Positions 37,148 to 48,825 of a DNA stretch of 64,000 bases are shown one piece after another. Under the pieces are notes generated by a model. It had not been told where the DNA came from. It made no database searches and saw only the letters and a list, made by a program, of their open reading frames with translations. Source of the stretch: Spirodela intermedia (lineage: Eukaryota; Streptophyta; Magnoliopsida; Alismatales; Araceae); NCBI GenBank assembly GCA_902729315.2, contig LR746267.1, positions 9,180,924 to 9,244,923 of the forward strand. Reading direction: 5' to 3'. Each line of letters begins with the position of its first letter. Positions within the stretch are counted from its first letter, which is position 1. Position numbers and translations under genes: made by a program.

Positions 37148-37576
37148 TCAGCTGTAGACCAATCGTGGCCCCGCCCCGTCTTCCCAGAGACCAGGGTCGC
37201 AGTTCTCTTGCTTCCCGACTCGCCCTCTGCTGGATGATTACCTTGTGAGTGAAGAAAGATGCATCTGAGAGCAAAAGAGGGAGAGAGATGGAGTCAAAGA
37301 CAAGAATAACACCCCGCAGACCTTCAAGACTCCCTCTCCAGCACATTCTTGTCCCCACCCTCTCGGTCCACCTCGAGACCGTTTTCTCTCTCTACCCCCT
37401 GCTTCTCCGCGTTCGAAGCAAGAACCCGCACCCCCGCAACATCTCTAATTCATAAGTCGTCGGACTCGTCGTCTCCACAATCGGCTTCTGTTTCTCTCTC
37501 CTCCTCCTCTCTCTCACACCCATCCTTCTTCTTCCTCCTCTTCCTGCTCCTCGGACAGCATTCTCGTTGGTCCGGG

Positions 37577-38613
37577 ATGAGGAAGCCGGAGGCGCCGGCG
37601 AAGGATCATATATCAGAAGATGCCGCCGGCAAGCTGAAGAAGGGCCTGTGGTCGCCGGAGGAGGACGAGAAGCTCGTCAGCTACATGCTCAAGAACAGCC
37701 ATGGATGTTGGAGTGACGTCGCTCGCAACGCCGGCCTGCAGAGATGCGGCAAGAGCTGCCGGCTCCGGTGGATCAACTACCTGAGGCCCGACCTCAAGCG
37801 GGGGCCTTTCTCTCCCCAAGAGGAGGAGCTCATCGTCCAACTCCAATCTATTATCGGCAACAGGTCCTCCCTCTCTCTCTTAAAAATCTAGCTTAGAACT
37901 GGTGGTCATCAATGACTGGTGATCTATTTTACCGTGAAGCTCGTCATGGATTCTAACTCTCAATGACCCCGGCTTCTCCAAACCTTCACAGGTGGTCTCA
38001 GATCGCGTCGCGGCTGCCGGGGCGCACCGACAACGAGATAAAGAACTTCTGGAACTCTACGATCAAGAAAAAGCTGAAGAACTCGACGTCGCCGGCGCCG
38101 CCAACCAGAGAAGCCACCGCAGATCTCGGGTCAGCGAGAAATGCCGCAATGGGAGCTCCGATGGGCAGGTCCACAGGTCATCTGTTCAGCGCGCTGTCCC
38201 TCCCGGAAAGAAGCTACGCTGCAGCTGGATCGAGCGGCAACTGCATCAATGGAGACTCGTGCCTGTCGCCCATTGGAGAGAGCTTCTACGGCGGCCATGG
38301 ATTTACAGTGGACAGCGGCCTCGTGGGAGTAGGCTTTGGCGTTTACGAGGCCCCACCGGAGAGCGCGTACTTGGAGGAGAGCTCCATTGGCCGGGTCTCC
38401 TGGTGCAGTAATACCACCGACAAGAATTATTTCCATAACGGCGGCGATAATTCCGGCTACATCGGTGGAGAAGAACAGCAGACTCAGAGCGGTCCCAGTG
38501 AGTATGGAAGATACGAGCTCTGGGGAGGAAGAGGAGTGAGTGCCGGGGTGTGGGACTTGGCGGAGTCGATGGGGGACGTCCCTTTCTTTCCTCTCCTCGA
38601 TTTCCAAGTCTAA
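37577..38613 (+). CDS. MYB46: R2R3-MYB transcription factor, MYB46/MYB83 type
   Basis: MYB46/MYB83 are master switches of secondary cell wall formation, turning on cellulose, xylan and lignin genes in fibres and vessels. Exons 37577-37863 and 37992-38613 (128-nt intron) join to 302 aa. R2 has W25, W45 and W65 ([39 protein letters not shown]). R3 has F78 in place of the first Trp, then W97 and W116 ([30 protein letters not shown]). The segment [19 protein letters not shown] before the R3 intron is typical of this clade. The C-terminal half is Ser/Gly-rich and ends in [18 protein letters not shown], a likely activation motif. The start is the first ATG of the open frame that gives the family N-terminus (MRKPE). 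A related wall MYB is the main alternative. Confidence 0.93.
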
Positions 38614-40598
38614 CGTTTCCCCACGACGCTTCATCTCCCAACAAGACCCGCAGCTCTCTCTCTCTCTCTCCCTCCCTCCCTCCCCCTCTCTCTCTCTCCC
38701 TCTTGCGGGCCAATGAAACTCCCCGGCATTTATTTCTCAATAAAGATCGGGTGGGGGTGGGGCGGTCCTTCCCCTGACCTCAGAGTTTTTCGCTTTTCTT
38801 CGAGAATCGGCTTCTCTTACTGCCTTCTGAAGCGCGCGCCCTTCTTGCGCTGGTTCTCAGTAGAGGTGTTTGGAAAATGTACAGATCAATGGACTCCACA
38901 CTGTTTTTTTTTTTTTTTCAATCTCTGCAACTCTCAGCGATGTAGCAGTGTTCTTGTGTGAACATGATATCCATAATCTTTCGTTCGAACGGTGGGAAAA
39001 TATTCATTTACCCAGTTAATTTTTCCCCTTTTTGGGGCAGTATTGGTCATCCTGTTCCTAGATTTCTCGGCCAGGTGATCATACGATGAAACAATGGGTG
39101 GAGGATTTTGACATTAGCAAGCACAGTGATGAAGCCCGAGTCGAAGGGGTTCGCAGCGTCGCTGGAGGGGTAAAAACCAGATTATTTCCTTCCAAAAATG
39201 GAAAATGCTTGCATTTTTCCTCATTTTTTTTTTGGAACAAAAGAGGAAGGATCCCCAGTCCTCGTTCGAGATCGTAGTCAACCCTTTACGGCATCTCAAC
39301 TACGTTTCAAAGCGGGAAAATCACATTAAAAAATATCAAATTATCCGTATATTAATTCCATTTGTGTATTTCACATCCTCGAATATCGATTACTAAAATT
39401 ATCGAAAATATCGGGTTTTCCATTTTTTAAAATCAGTTTTTTGTTTATGGGTTTTTGGCTTTCAGTGCTGCACACGACTTATTCACTCAGTCTCGTGGTT
39501 GCTGATGTTCTTCACTATTTCCACGTTGACTTCACTTCTGGGCGCATCTCAGATTTACCCAAAATTAGCGAAGTCGACTTACCTTGGTAGCCATTGCAAG
39601 TTAGAAAAAGACAAATCAAGCAAACCCCCCCTCTCTCTCTCTCTCTCATCCATACGGACAAGCACATTCTGCTCCACCGACGTGGACCTCCCAATTTAGC
39701 ATCCGGAAATTGAATCTGTAGAGGGGTCAAGTCAAGTGCGCCGGAACAATGCCGAGCACCGGCGCCCATCAACCTCTCCACCATCACCAGTGGGAGTACA
39801 GCAGCTCCCATCACACTGGACCACCTCTCACCTGTCACAGAAGCTTCGACCACACACAACTCTCATCATACTCCAAAGTCAGTCATTAATAGATCGTCCG
39901 GCGGCGAGAAGGCCTCTAGCTCCCGCCAGGAAGCCCACGTGGGCAGCCATGGCTCAGCACAGGAAGGACGACGACGACGAGGTTTACAGTGGGATAAGCT
40001 CTTCAGTCGTCCTCAGCTCCTCAAAGCAATGGGTGGATACCCTTTATTTTCTTTGACTGAACAGAGAGAGAGAGAGAGAGAGGATCAGAAGAGGGGCTTG
40101 TGCGCGTTGACTTTCCAGACCCACCAACTGAAAGGAGCAGCTGTACCATCCACTGGAGAACGACCAGAGGATCCGAGCAACAAAATCAATGAAGGGAAGA
40201 GACTGATGGCGAAGGAAGTAAGAACACTGCATATCCTTCAGAATGCCTGGTTTCCACAGTGGGTCACATCCGGTTCCTCTACCCAGCAAACAAAGCTTGC
40301 AAGGGGAGCACCGACGATCACAGTTTTGACCAAAAAATCGGATTACTAAATTTCTCGTCATCAGGATATGCAGATCAGCCAAGAGCTACACCCCAACAGG
40401 CCAAGAGTTCCTACGAGCACAAGCAAATGAGCATTTATCACATCTAAAAGAGATGAATCTCAGAAGGCAAGCAGCCATAAACCCAGTTTTTTCTTCTTCT
40501 TCTTCCACAGAGAAACAAGTGGGTCGATCAGCAGATGCAGAAAACAATGCTAAATTAAGCAACAGCAGAAGAAGAAGTGTTTAGATCAAGAGAGTGAG

Positions 40599-40709
40599 CT
40601 ACTCGTGCTTGGGATTAACCAAACCGAAGTCCTCAGAAAGTACCCAATGGCCATGAACTGATTGTGTAGAGATCGAGTTATCTGATTCGGAAAGAGAAAA
40701 ATTAGGCAT
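40599..40709 (-). CDS. Small ORF of 36 codons in a candidate minus-strand transcript
   Basis: ATG at 40709 opens a frame ending in TAG at 40599-40601. The peptide is acidic and Ser-rich at first, then ends with HGHWVLSEDFGLVNPKHE, which looks more protein-like than random ORFs around it. Upstream, at about 41150-41280, the minus strand carries a leader-like sequence with CTAGGGTTT and a possible donor (GTTG|GTGAGTG near 41153). It could be a small protein, a conserved upstream ORF, or chance. I do not recognise the peptide and see no larger ORF after it. Confidence 0.25.
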   Translation of the reverse strand: MPNFSLSESDNSISTQSVHGHWVLSEDFGLVNPKHE

Positions 40710-41258
40710 CGGTCAAGATCGGTATCATCAATAAGGCATTAGATTGTAGCACAGAACCTGCCCAGCGAGAAAGGAGCAGAGATCGCGAAGAACACATTTA
40801 AGAAGCGAGCATTCTGCCGTGACGACTTCCAGAAAAATGCAGACCAAATGTGTTCTTCGCAGGAAGAAATTTGCAGGAAGAGGGATCAGAACGATGAGAA
40901 GATCTATGCACACAAAAACGCGATCCGAAGGCCAAGGAATCTCGAAGGGTATAGAAAAACAGGCGATTCTGTCGTCTCTTTCAGCCATTTGCCTCTCGGA
41001 GCTTGATGCAATCCCATGGAGGTAGAAAACCCACGGACCTCACATATAGACTTTCGAAACAGAAGAAGAAGAAGGAAGACGAAGAAAAACCTAAGAGCCC
41101 ACCCAGTGACACCTGCAGGCCAGCTCCATTACAGACCTCCAATCACACTCACCAACGACTAAAGATAGCAACCTAGAGAAGTTCTGCATTCCGTCCACCA
41201 TCCACAAGCTACAAAGTCGGAAAACTCCATAGCAGGAGGAAAATGGGAAGCGGCGAAG

Positions 41259-41676
41259 AAACCCTAGGACCCAGAGCGAAGCAAACTCGTCGAGCTTACA
41301 CCTACCCTGTGATAGACGACTGGTTGGGCTCGAAAGACAACCACCGGCGAGAATGTAACTCGTCCAGAATCCCCTCCATTAATGGGTCTGGATTACTTGG
41401 ATTTCCTCATCGATCCAGCCCAGCGGACATGATAAATTGGCCCAGATGAAATCCTCAGACTGCACCATCCGACATGCTCCAGCTCTGAAATCTTACTCGC
41501 ACCCTGTCATGCTCAAACCCAGCACGAATATTTCAAAAAAATATTTCTTTAATACGTTGTTTTAGTTATTTTAATAAGGACAGAACCCTAATGATCTTGC
41601 CCGAGTCTAATTCACCCCCACGTGAGTTGGGCCTTAAAAAAAGCCGGCCTTTATGCTCAGTCCCCCAGAACCCTAA
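41259..41676 (-). promoter_or_regulatory. Telo-box-like motifs, candidate minus-strand promoter
   Basis: AAACCCTA occurs at 41259-41266 and AACCCTAA-like motifs recur near 41583 and 41669, with GGCCCA elements near 41434 and 41630. Telo-boxes with site II elements are typical of promoters of translation-related plant genes. The orientation (CTAGGGTTT in a minus-strand leader) fits leftward transcription. No downstream gene is recognised. Confidence 0.35.
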
Positions 41677-42660
41677 ATATCTGAATTATGAGCGTGACTC
41701 CGTCCAGGGGGCTACGCCGACCTCTGTCGGGCCCCCATGGTGGTGGTTTGGGCGGCGGTACATTGAATTCGAAGGGAAGGATTCAGCAACCACTTCCCAA
41801 TTCAGTTCCCCGAAGGAGATGGCAGACTGAACCGCTCACCCGGCGGCGCCGCCCAATCGCCGCCGCGCGCACCCCCCACACAGACCAAAGAAAACCCACG
41901 GCGGCGCCTCCTCCCAACACTTGGATCCAATCCAGCCTTCATCATGCTCTGATGGGTAACCAAAAATAAATAAAAATAATTAGTTTCCGATGACGAACTT
42001 CCAAGGTGATGTGGATGGTCCACCCTATCGGCAGGCAGGATGATGCCCGGCTGACTCGACTCCGGCATGGTCAATCACGGATATGAGGTAGGCGGCCCAA
42101 ACCTCCGGCTAATAATGGCAGCCGGGCCGATCATCTTCATCCCCTTCCCCCCCCCCCACCCCCCCCAAACAACCACGGTAGCGGAGTCCTAATCCGCGGA
42201 TGGAAACGACGCTCAGATGCCCACAGAGGGATCTTGTGAGGACCAAAAATAGAAACGGAATAAGTGCGATATAATAACAACGGTGAAAGTAGTCAAGGCA
42301 GATTAAAATGCGGTCTTACATGGAAACTTGCCAGAGTTACAGAACCAGAGACCTGGACAAGAATACGGTAGCAAATAGAAAACTAGAGAGAGAGAGGGAG
42401 GACATACCTTTCTCTCTCTCTCTCTCTCTCTCTAAAGATATCGACCAGTTTACCATGAGAACGAATAATAATTAAATTATTAATATTCTTAGTAATCGAT
42501 TCCTTTTTTCGAACACAGTAAAGGCAAAAAAAATGAGACCTAAAAATCAGAACTCTGGACGAGAAACTTAGCTGGGCTCGGCTGGAATTCACCCTCTCGG
42601 TCTTGTCTGAAACTGTTGCGAGACTTGGTCACCCTCCATTTGCCACACCCTTCCTTCTAC

Positions 42661-42681
42661 GTATATATATATATATATATA
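42661..42681. repeat. (TA)n microsatellite
   Basis: About ten TA units lie 35 bases beyond the stop codon of the CCCH gene, probably in its 3' UTR. Confidence 0.9.
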
Positions 42682-42715
42682 TTTACCATCTGTTATCGTT
42701 GAAGCAGGTCCGTCT

Positions 42716-45683
42716 TTACAACGCCACCAGCTGGTCGAGCTGCATCTGCTCCAGCCACGCACCCAGCACCGTTTGATCGACACCCTCCGCCTGTAGATTG
42801 GAGCTAGTTGAGTCGTCGCCGACGGTAACGGGCGTGGTCACTGGTGCCTCGTCATTGGCTTCTAATGGCGACTCCTTGACCAGTGACTGCACCCATGAGA
42901 GATCCGGCTCCTCCCCACCAGAACCAAGCTCGAAGGAGGATGATGGCGGCTGCCTGAAAACGCTGTTACCAAGGCCTAGATCGTCGCTATTCACGCCCCA
43001 GTCCAGCTTCCCCCCCGGAGAACCCCACATGGACATGGATGGGCTTGCAGGGGAACCCGAGCCCAAATCTCTTGAGCTGAGAGACCTAAGCTGATGCTGT
43101 TGCTGCTGCTGCTTCTCGAGCTGGGCGAAGGCGGCCAGCCGGCCACTCATGGGAGAGTGAGGCTCCACGCTGCGAGGGGACATCCGGCCGGACGACACCA
43201 TGGCTAAAGATGCCTGAAGGAGGCTGCTGCGACCGACGGCGAACGGGGAGTCCACTGACTTCGGGGAGAAGACGCTGGGATTGATGGGCGAGAGCAGACC
43301 CTGATGCTGATGCTGCTGGAACTGATTCAAAACAGCTGCTTCGTGGGAGGGAGAGAACATGGCGCCCTGGTCGGAATCGTACCTCGGTGAGGAACCCATC
43401 TCGGCAGAGAAGAGGTCGTCCAGATTTGACGGAGCCATGGACTTCGACCTCCCCGGCATATTACTCATCAAGGACCCCAGCCGGGAGTGAGTCGAGGAAT
43501 AACCGGAAAAGTCGTTCATCAGCTGCTGGGAATCGTACTCCGGCGACGCAGTGAAGTCATCCACTGGCATGTCCCTAGCACTGACAGAAGAACGGAGCCT
43601 GCTGCTCCCGGGGAGGCTCAGCGTGGGCACGTTCGACTGCGGCCACACCAAAGACGAGTGAGGAGAGATCCCGTTCGCGGCCGAAGGTGAGATCGGCGGG
43701 GTGAAAGCCGCCATGGACATCAGCGAGAGAGACGACGGCGACCCAGGAAGCATGCTCATTGCCGCAGCAGCCATCTCCATAGCCGATGCAGCCGCAGAAG
43801 ACGATCTTGGTGACGGCACAGCAGATCCAGTGGACATATACAACGGGCGGAGCTCCTCCGCCGTGTGGGCAAAGAAGCAGACTCTCCTACTGCAGCTCGT
43901 CCCGTCCTTGCACAGTCTTGTTCTGTACTGCGCCGGATGAAGCCAGCACTCAAAAACTCCATGCGCGTACTCACAAAGGTCTCCCCTGCGGCATGCGCCT
44001 TTGCGAAAATCTGGGCAGGGTACGCAGCTGTAATGATACTTCCTGGGATCACGCCTCCGGGCGTTCTCGCCGGGATGCACGAAGGGGCACTCTGTCCAGT
44101 CATGGGAGTACGCCCGAGAGCAAGGCCGGACCTTGAAGGAGAACATGCGGAACTCATCTGTGGAGTAGATGCTGTTCTTGATGTCGGGAAGCGACGCGTC
44201 GACTGGGTACTCTTTCTTCTCTGCGACCGCAGAAGGGGCCAGATCAGGGGACTTGCCCGTCTTGGGTGAAGAAGTTGAATCCGACGACGCTGATCCACCA
44301 TCGTCGTCTAGGGAAGACGACAACGGCGGCGACTCGGAGCTCGAACTGCTGACGGAGATGCGGAGATGGTTGTTCTGACGGAAACTGCCCAGAAGATCTT
44401 CCAATGTGACCTTCACATCAGAGTGGAGCGGAGAGACGACGATCACATCATAGGGCCGGCGACCGTTCACATCGACGGCTTTCTGATCGGCACCCGCGGC
44501 CAAGAGCCGCTTCACGACGTCAACGGCGTTGATGGACCCACTGGACGCCGCGCAGTGGAGCGCCGTCGTGTTGTCGGAGCCGCAGCTACGGTTGACGTCG
44601 GCGATGGAGAGCAACAGAATCAGCTTAACGACGTCAACGCTGCCGTATGTCGCAGCAACCATTAAGGGAGTCCGCTGCTCCAGCACCATCTGATTGGAGC
44701 CCTTCTTGCGGCCATACCAGAGACCAATCTCGTCGACAGCCGTCGGGCTCCGCTCGACGAAGCGATTGAAACCCTTGACATCGTTGTTGGCCGCGAGTTC
44801 CAGGAGGCTGGAGAAGTCTTCGGTCTCAGAGGTCAAATGAGACATCAGGGCGCCCTTCGCAGAGATGCAAGGGGACAACGTAGCATGTGATGAATCGGAA
44901 ATTGGAGGCGGTAGCGGCGGTTGCGGCGACGTTGGCTTGAGGAGTTCAGGATCATAGCACTTGGGTTGACCAGAAATCCAGCTACAAACAAATACAGGAT
45001 GGTAAGGACAGGACAACATAAAATAAAAAAGATGCACGACATGCAACGAAGAGATAAATCACAAGCAGAAAGTTAGGACGAAGATCAGGAAAACGGTAAG
45101 AGCAGATGAAAAAATAATCGGGGTGCTTCTTCTTGCTCGCAGAAGATGAGATTTCAGGATAACGGCTAAAAAAAATGGGAATAAAAACAACAAAGCACGA
45201 TTCTTCGCACGACAAAAAAAAGGATAACGCGAGCATCTGGTTCTACTGGGAACAGGAGGAGATATGGAGAAGACCGGAGGACAGCAATAGACAAGCCGAT
45301 GATGGAAGGCCGCCGGGGGAAAGGGTTTAGATGCCGGAACCCGGACCATAAATCACGCCCCGGAGAAGAAGATTTCAAGATTCACAACGAAGATGATCTC
45401 CACACCCATGCTCCAAGGAAGACGCTAAGCGAAGAAACTCCAAGGAAGCTCCCATAAAAGTGTAATCCGGCTTGGAACAAAACCCTCGACCTTCACCGAA
45501 GGCCGAAAACCCCAAACAATAAAACACACCACACGATATTTCCTTCTTCGCTATTCACTGAGAAAGATTTCCCAGAACCGACCTAGAAACAAACAACGAC
45601 ACAAGAAGCCTCCGCCGAGTGATTATCGGAGCTTACCGGTTCCCAGGAGCTGTAAGGGGCGAAAAGGTGGTCTCACTCCCCAT
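42716..45683 (-). CDS. Ankyrin-repeat, arginine-rich tandem CCCH zinc finger protein (RR-TZF)
   Basis: Plant RR-TZF proteins shuttle between nucleus and cytoplasmic granules, bind AU-rich RNA, promote mRNA decay and act in ABA, stress and growth control. Exon 2 (44981-42716) holds nearly all the protein. I infer exon 1 coding at 45683-45637, spliced across a 655-nt intron with a perfect GTAAG donor and a T-rich TAG acceptor; the frame joins to give 770 aa. Ankyrin repeats span about 110-195 ([24 protein letters not shown]). The RR region (about 303-335) precedes C338-X7-C346-X5-C352-X3-H356 and C373-X5-C379-X4-C384-X3-H388. The C-terminal half is Ser/Pro/Gln-rich with a short poly-Gln and ends in [16 protein letters not shown]. 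If exon 1 is non-coding, translation would start at ATG 44845 (709 aa). An in-frame ATG at 45019 lies inside the putative intron. Confidence 0.9.
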
Positions 45684-48600
45684 CAGACCCCCTCCCCCAG
45701 CCTGCACCAAAACAGATCGGAGAAGAAGCTACCCGAGACCTTCCTCCCTCTCACCAATCCGACGAGAAAACCCCACAAGCGATTCCAAGCCCTCTTCGAC
45801 CGCACCAGGGGAGGCACCGCCTCCTTCCCATCGCAGCCTGCCCGCCTTCAGCTCTGCAAGCGCCACCGGCACGACGATCTGTTGGAGGGATTTGAACGGG
45901 GAGTGGGGAGAGAAAAGGGAGGAAGGGGGGGGGGGGGGAAGTCTCACCCTGCGCCCTGCCCGCCCACCTGCCTGCAAGTCTCAGAGCACGTTTCAGAAAC
46001 CAAAATGAAATGAAACGCCGCCCAAATACACGGTACGCAAATTTCGGAGGCCCCAGCCAAGTTACGAGGACGCCCCCTTTTCACTCCAAATGAATGAGGT
46101 CGAAATTCATCCCAAATTCGCCCCAAACCCAGCCCTGAGGGCAAGACTGTAATTGTCCAAAATAGGAGAATTCGAGCAGCCGGCGACCGGGATAGCCGGT
46201 GGAATATGGGCGTGACCGCTTGTGTCCGGTCGCCAGTTCCCCAAACGCGTGAGCCCATACGAATGGCGACCAGTGAAGCCTGGAGGAGTACTTTTGCCCG
46301 AGGAATTCAAAATTGTAAATAATAAATATTTTTTCCTGACGGATGTCGCTTCATAATGGGGCCCATTAGCCGGCCCAATGGGCCCACCCGTATTCGTCAT
46401 CAATCTTATGTTGGCTTCCGCACGGCGTTGGAGACCAACAACGAGCCGCCGCCACCAATCCGCTTCACACCGACGGCCATGATCGACGCGTTCCGTCAAA
46501 TAATGACGAAAAAGCCGCTTCATAAAGACGACGAAGAAAAGCATCAACCCATAAAGCAATCAACTCTCTCTCTCTCTCTCTATCGCTGTGCATTCCACAC
46601 GGCAATTCCCCTTTCGAAAAGCAATCACCCCACGACGGCTCTCGCTTTCTCCTCTCGTGGTCGGTCGTCTCGGAGATGAATGAATGTTTGCTGATAAAAA
46701 GGTATTTTTACGGAAACATGTGAGCATATTTGTGAAGGATGGCGAAGATTTTTGAACGCCGGTTTGCGGCGGCGGAGGGCCGCTCCTCCTCCGTCCTTTC
46801 CGGCGGCGGGGCCCTCCGACCGCCCATCCTCGTCCGGCACCGCCCGCCACCAACCCAGAGCCCCTCGTGGGATGGGGACCGCTACTCCCCCCCGCCCCCC
46901 TATCGGCTCCCCCGCGGGGGGCGGCGATGTTGACCCACACAGGCTACAGAAAAAGAGGAACTCTTTTCCTCCTCCGTTGCCGCCACCGGCGCCGGCGCCG
47001 CCGCTGGTCTCATACCAGAAATCGGTGGCTCCGGCAGCCTCCACCCTCTCTCAACAGCCAGGCCACTGGGCTTCCCTCCCCACCACAGAGATGGCCCGAG
47101 AAGAAGAAAAGTAGCAAGATATTCTCTCTCTCTCTGTCTCTCTCTCTCTCTATCTGATAAGAAACCGAAAGCGACCAGGAAATCTCCAGCCTTGATCCAT
47201 CGGATGGGCATCCTCCTCAGAGCCTGGGCTGTGTGAATATTATTATTTCTATCATCCATCGTTGCCGCCTGCCCACCCTTTGACCAGGCTTTCATTTGGA
47301 AGGCTCCTGTAAGTAGATACCAAAGCGGCGACCTTCTTCCAGTATTAATTTATCTAAGATTTTGTTGGTCCTAGTTCGCTGTTTTCTTCGGAGTAAAATA
47401 ATCTCACATTTAAGCATGGTTGCGAGTATATAGACACTAGAAACATCTCCCCAGCGGCCCGTCCGTTTTCTCAGTCCATCATCTTTATTAATTTAATAAA
47501 AAAAAAATTAAGTAATTTAACGATGGAAAACCAGTGTGTCGTGGAACGGATCAACTTCCAACTACCCCCGAATGCAGCGCGCGGATCCCAAGGTCAAGGT
47601 CAACGACTGCGTTATGGCCTCCCCTTTCCCAGTTCATCTGGGTCTATACGGTGGGCCCATGAGCTCGATTGACTAAATAGCGCATGGAGAATTCTATAAT
47701 TTTTAAAATAAATTGATTGTTTCTAGCACCACGGGGGACATTAAAATCATATAACCAATAATCTAGATAATATTTTTCAGTTAGTGGATCAATCCCCCCA
47801 CCACACCCGCCTAACCCTCACCCGTCATCTTGATCACCTCTTTAGGTTGGCTAAAAAATGACCACCGAGCAGGACAAAAATCGGGATACCGGCGATTAGT
47901 CCACCAATTATTTTTAAAAAATTACCACAGAAAATTTATAAAGAAAACGGTTTAATTAATTACGACCTTTATTTTTTTTTTTCTCGTGCTCGGAAGTCGC
48001 ATTTATTTGGATTTTTCCCATCGTCTTGGTAGAAAATAAAATAATCCGTACATATTATAAATATTAAAAAGTAAGATGATTTTGGTAGATAGATCGAGAT
48101 TGTATATGTTTTATTTCATTTTATTGTTTTCAAAGAACAGCCTATATTTTATATTATCTTCTGGTTCTAAGAGAGAGAAAAGGGGATCTTCTGTGATTCT
48201 CTCAGTCGCTTGGCGGGAATGCTTATCTGCTAAGTGGGGCCCGCGATATCCACGTCACTCCGTTGCCCGTCTGAACGCGGGCGGTTATTGTCGCGACGTT
48301 GAAGATGCACATCTCGCTGTCCGTCGGTCCCACAACATCGCACCTGGACAAACTTGCGAATAATTCGAATGGGCCTCATCTGGGCCCACCTTCTGGCCCA
48401 TTGGGAGGCCCGGGATAGACCGAGAACCTTCTGGTGCTAGGGAGACAATATCGACACGAGGGAAGGGCCGTTTATTAATAAAACCTTGTTAAAAAATTTA
48501 TTTTAGTTTTACCTGACTTTGGTAACATTTATGAATATACCTTTATGTCGTCCGGGGCCGAGGATCATAAGAGGGGAGACTCAAGCCCGAGGCCCGGACT

Positions 48601-48825
48601 GATGACTTGAAAATCTCCCGTGCTTGGGCCCGTACCAAAGCCCGGATACTCACGACTTATCATTAAATACAATAATTTCAGGGTTATCAAATTAGTTACT
48701 TCAAGATGAGAAGTGGAGCTTGTTTCTTCGGCATCTGAATCTCTGTACCCTTCCCTTGTCTACGAGGTCCTTCACTTCTCCCTCCCGCTACCGATTACAA
48801 CGAAGTGCTCCCTTTGTACAGCGAG
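45684..48825. other. Divergent intergenic region between the CCCH and ARMC8 genes
   Basis: The first 300 bases are the leader of the CCCH gene, including a 26-codon minus-strand upstream ORF (ATG at 45831). A GGGCCC cluster lies at 46352-46392. From 46740 to 47060 the sequence is GC-rich with ORFs on both strands that I cannot assign. CT tracts occur near 46564 and 47123. From 47330 to 48200 it is AT-rich and featureless. The ARMC8 promoter is at the right end. Confidence 0.55.
48366..48415 (+). promoter_or_regulatory. GGGCC/GGCCCA cluster upstream of ARMC8
   Basis: Four closely spaced motifs (TGGGCC, TGGGCCCA, TGGCCCA, GAGGCCCG) lie about 410-460 bases before the ARMC8 ATG. They match site II-type elements of housekeeping promoters. 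Confidence 0.45.

Larger units (their letters stand above)
36214..37576. promoter_or_regulatory. Shared upstream region of the divergent PPR and MYB genes
   Basis: This 1.36-kb gap serves leftward PPR and rightward MYB transcription. It holds GA-rich repeats at about 36558-36630 and 37119-37147 and a long CT-rich leader from about 37370 to the MYB ATG. A TATA-like GTATAAAAAC lies near 36434 but is more than 1.1 kb from the MYB start. A 55-codon upstream ORF starting at about 37291 would precede the MYB ORF if the transcript begins upstream of it. Confidence 0.5.
38614..42715. other. Four-kilobase region with no recognised protein gene
   Basis: The first part is the 3' flank of the MYB gene, with a CT-rich tract near 38657-38700. 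The rest holds scattered short ORFs, (CT)n tracts near 39631 and 42411, a (GA)n tract near 40063 and an AT repeat at about 42661-42681 that lies in the 3' flank of the CCCH gene. Telo-box-like motifs between 41259 and 41676 and a 36-codon minus-strand ORF suggest a minus-strand transcript, treated separately. Confidence 0.55.

Noticed and set aside
46625-47295. GC-rich minus-strand ORFs between the CCCH and ARMC8 genes
   Set aside because: Two different frames are open at once, the better-looking one has no ATG, and the peptide shows no family motif apart from a lone Cys-x-x-Cys.
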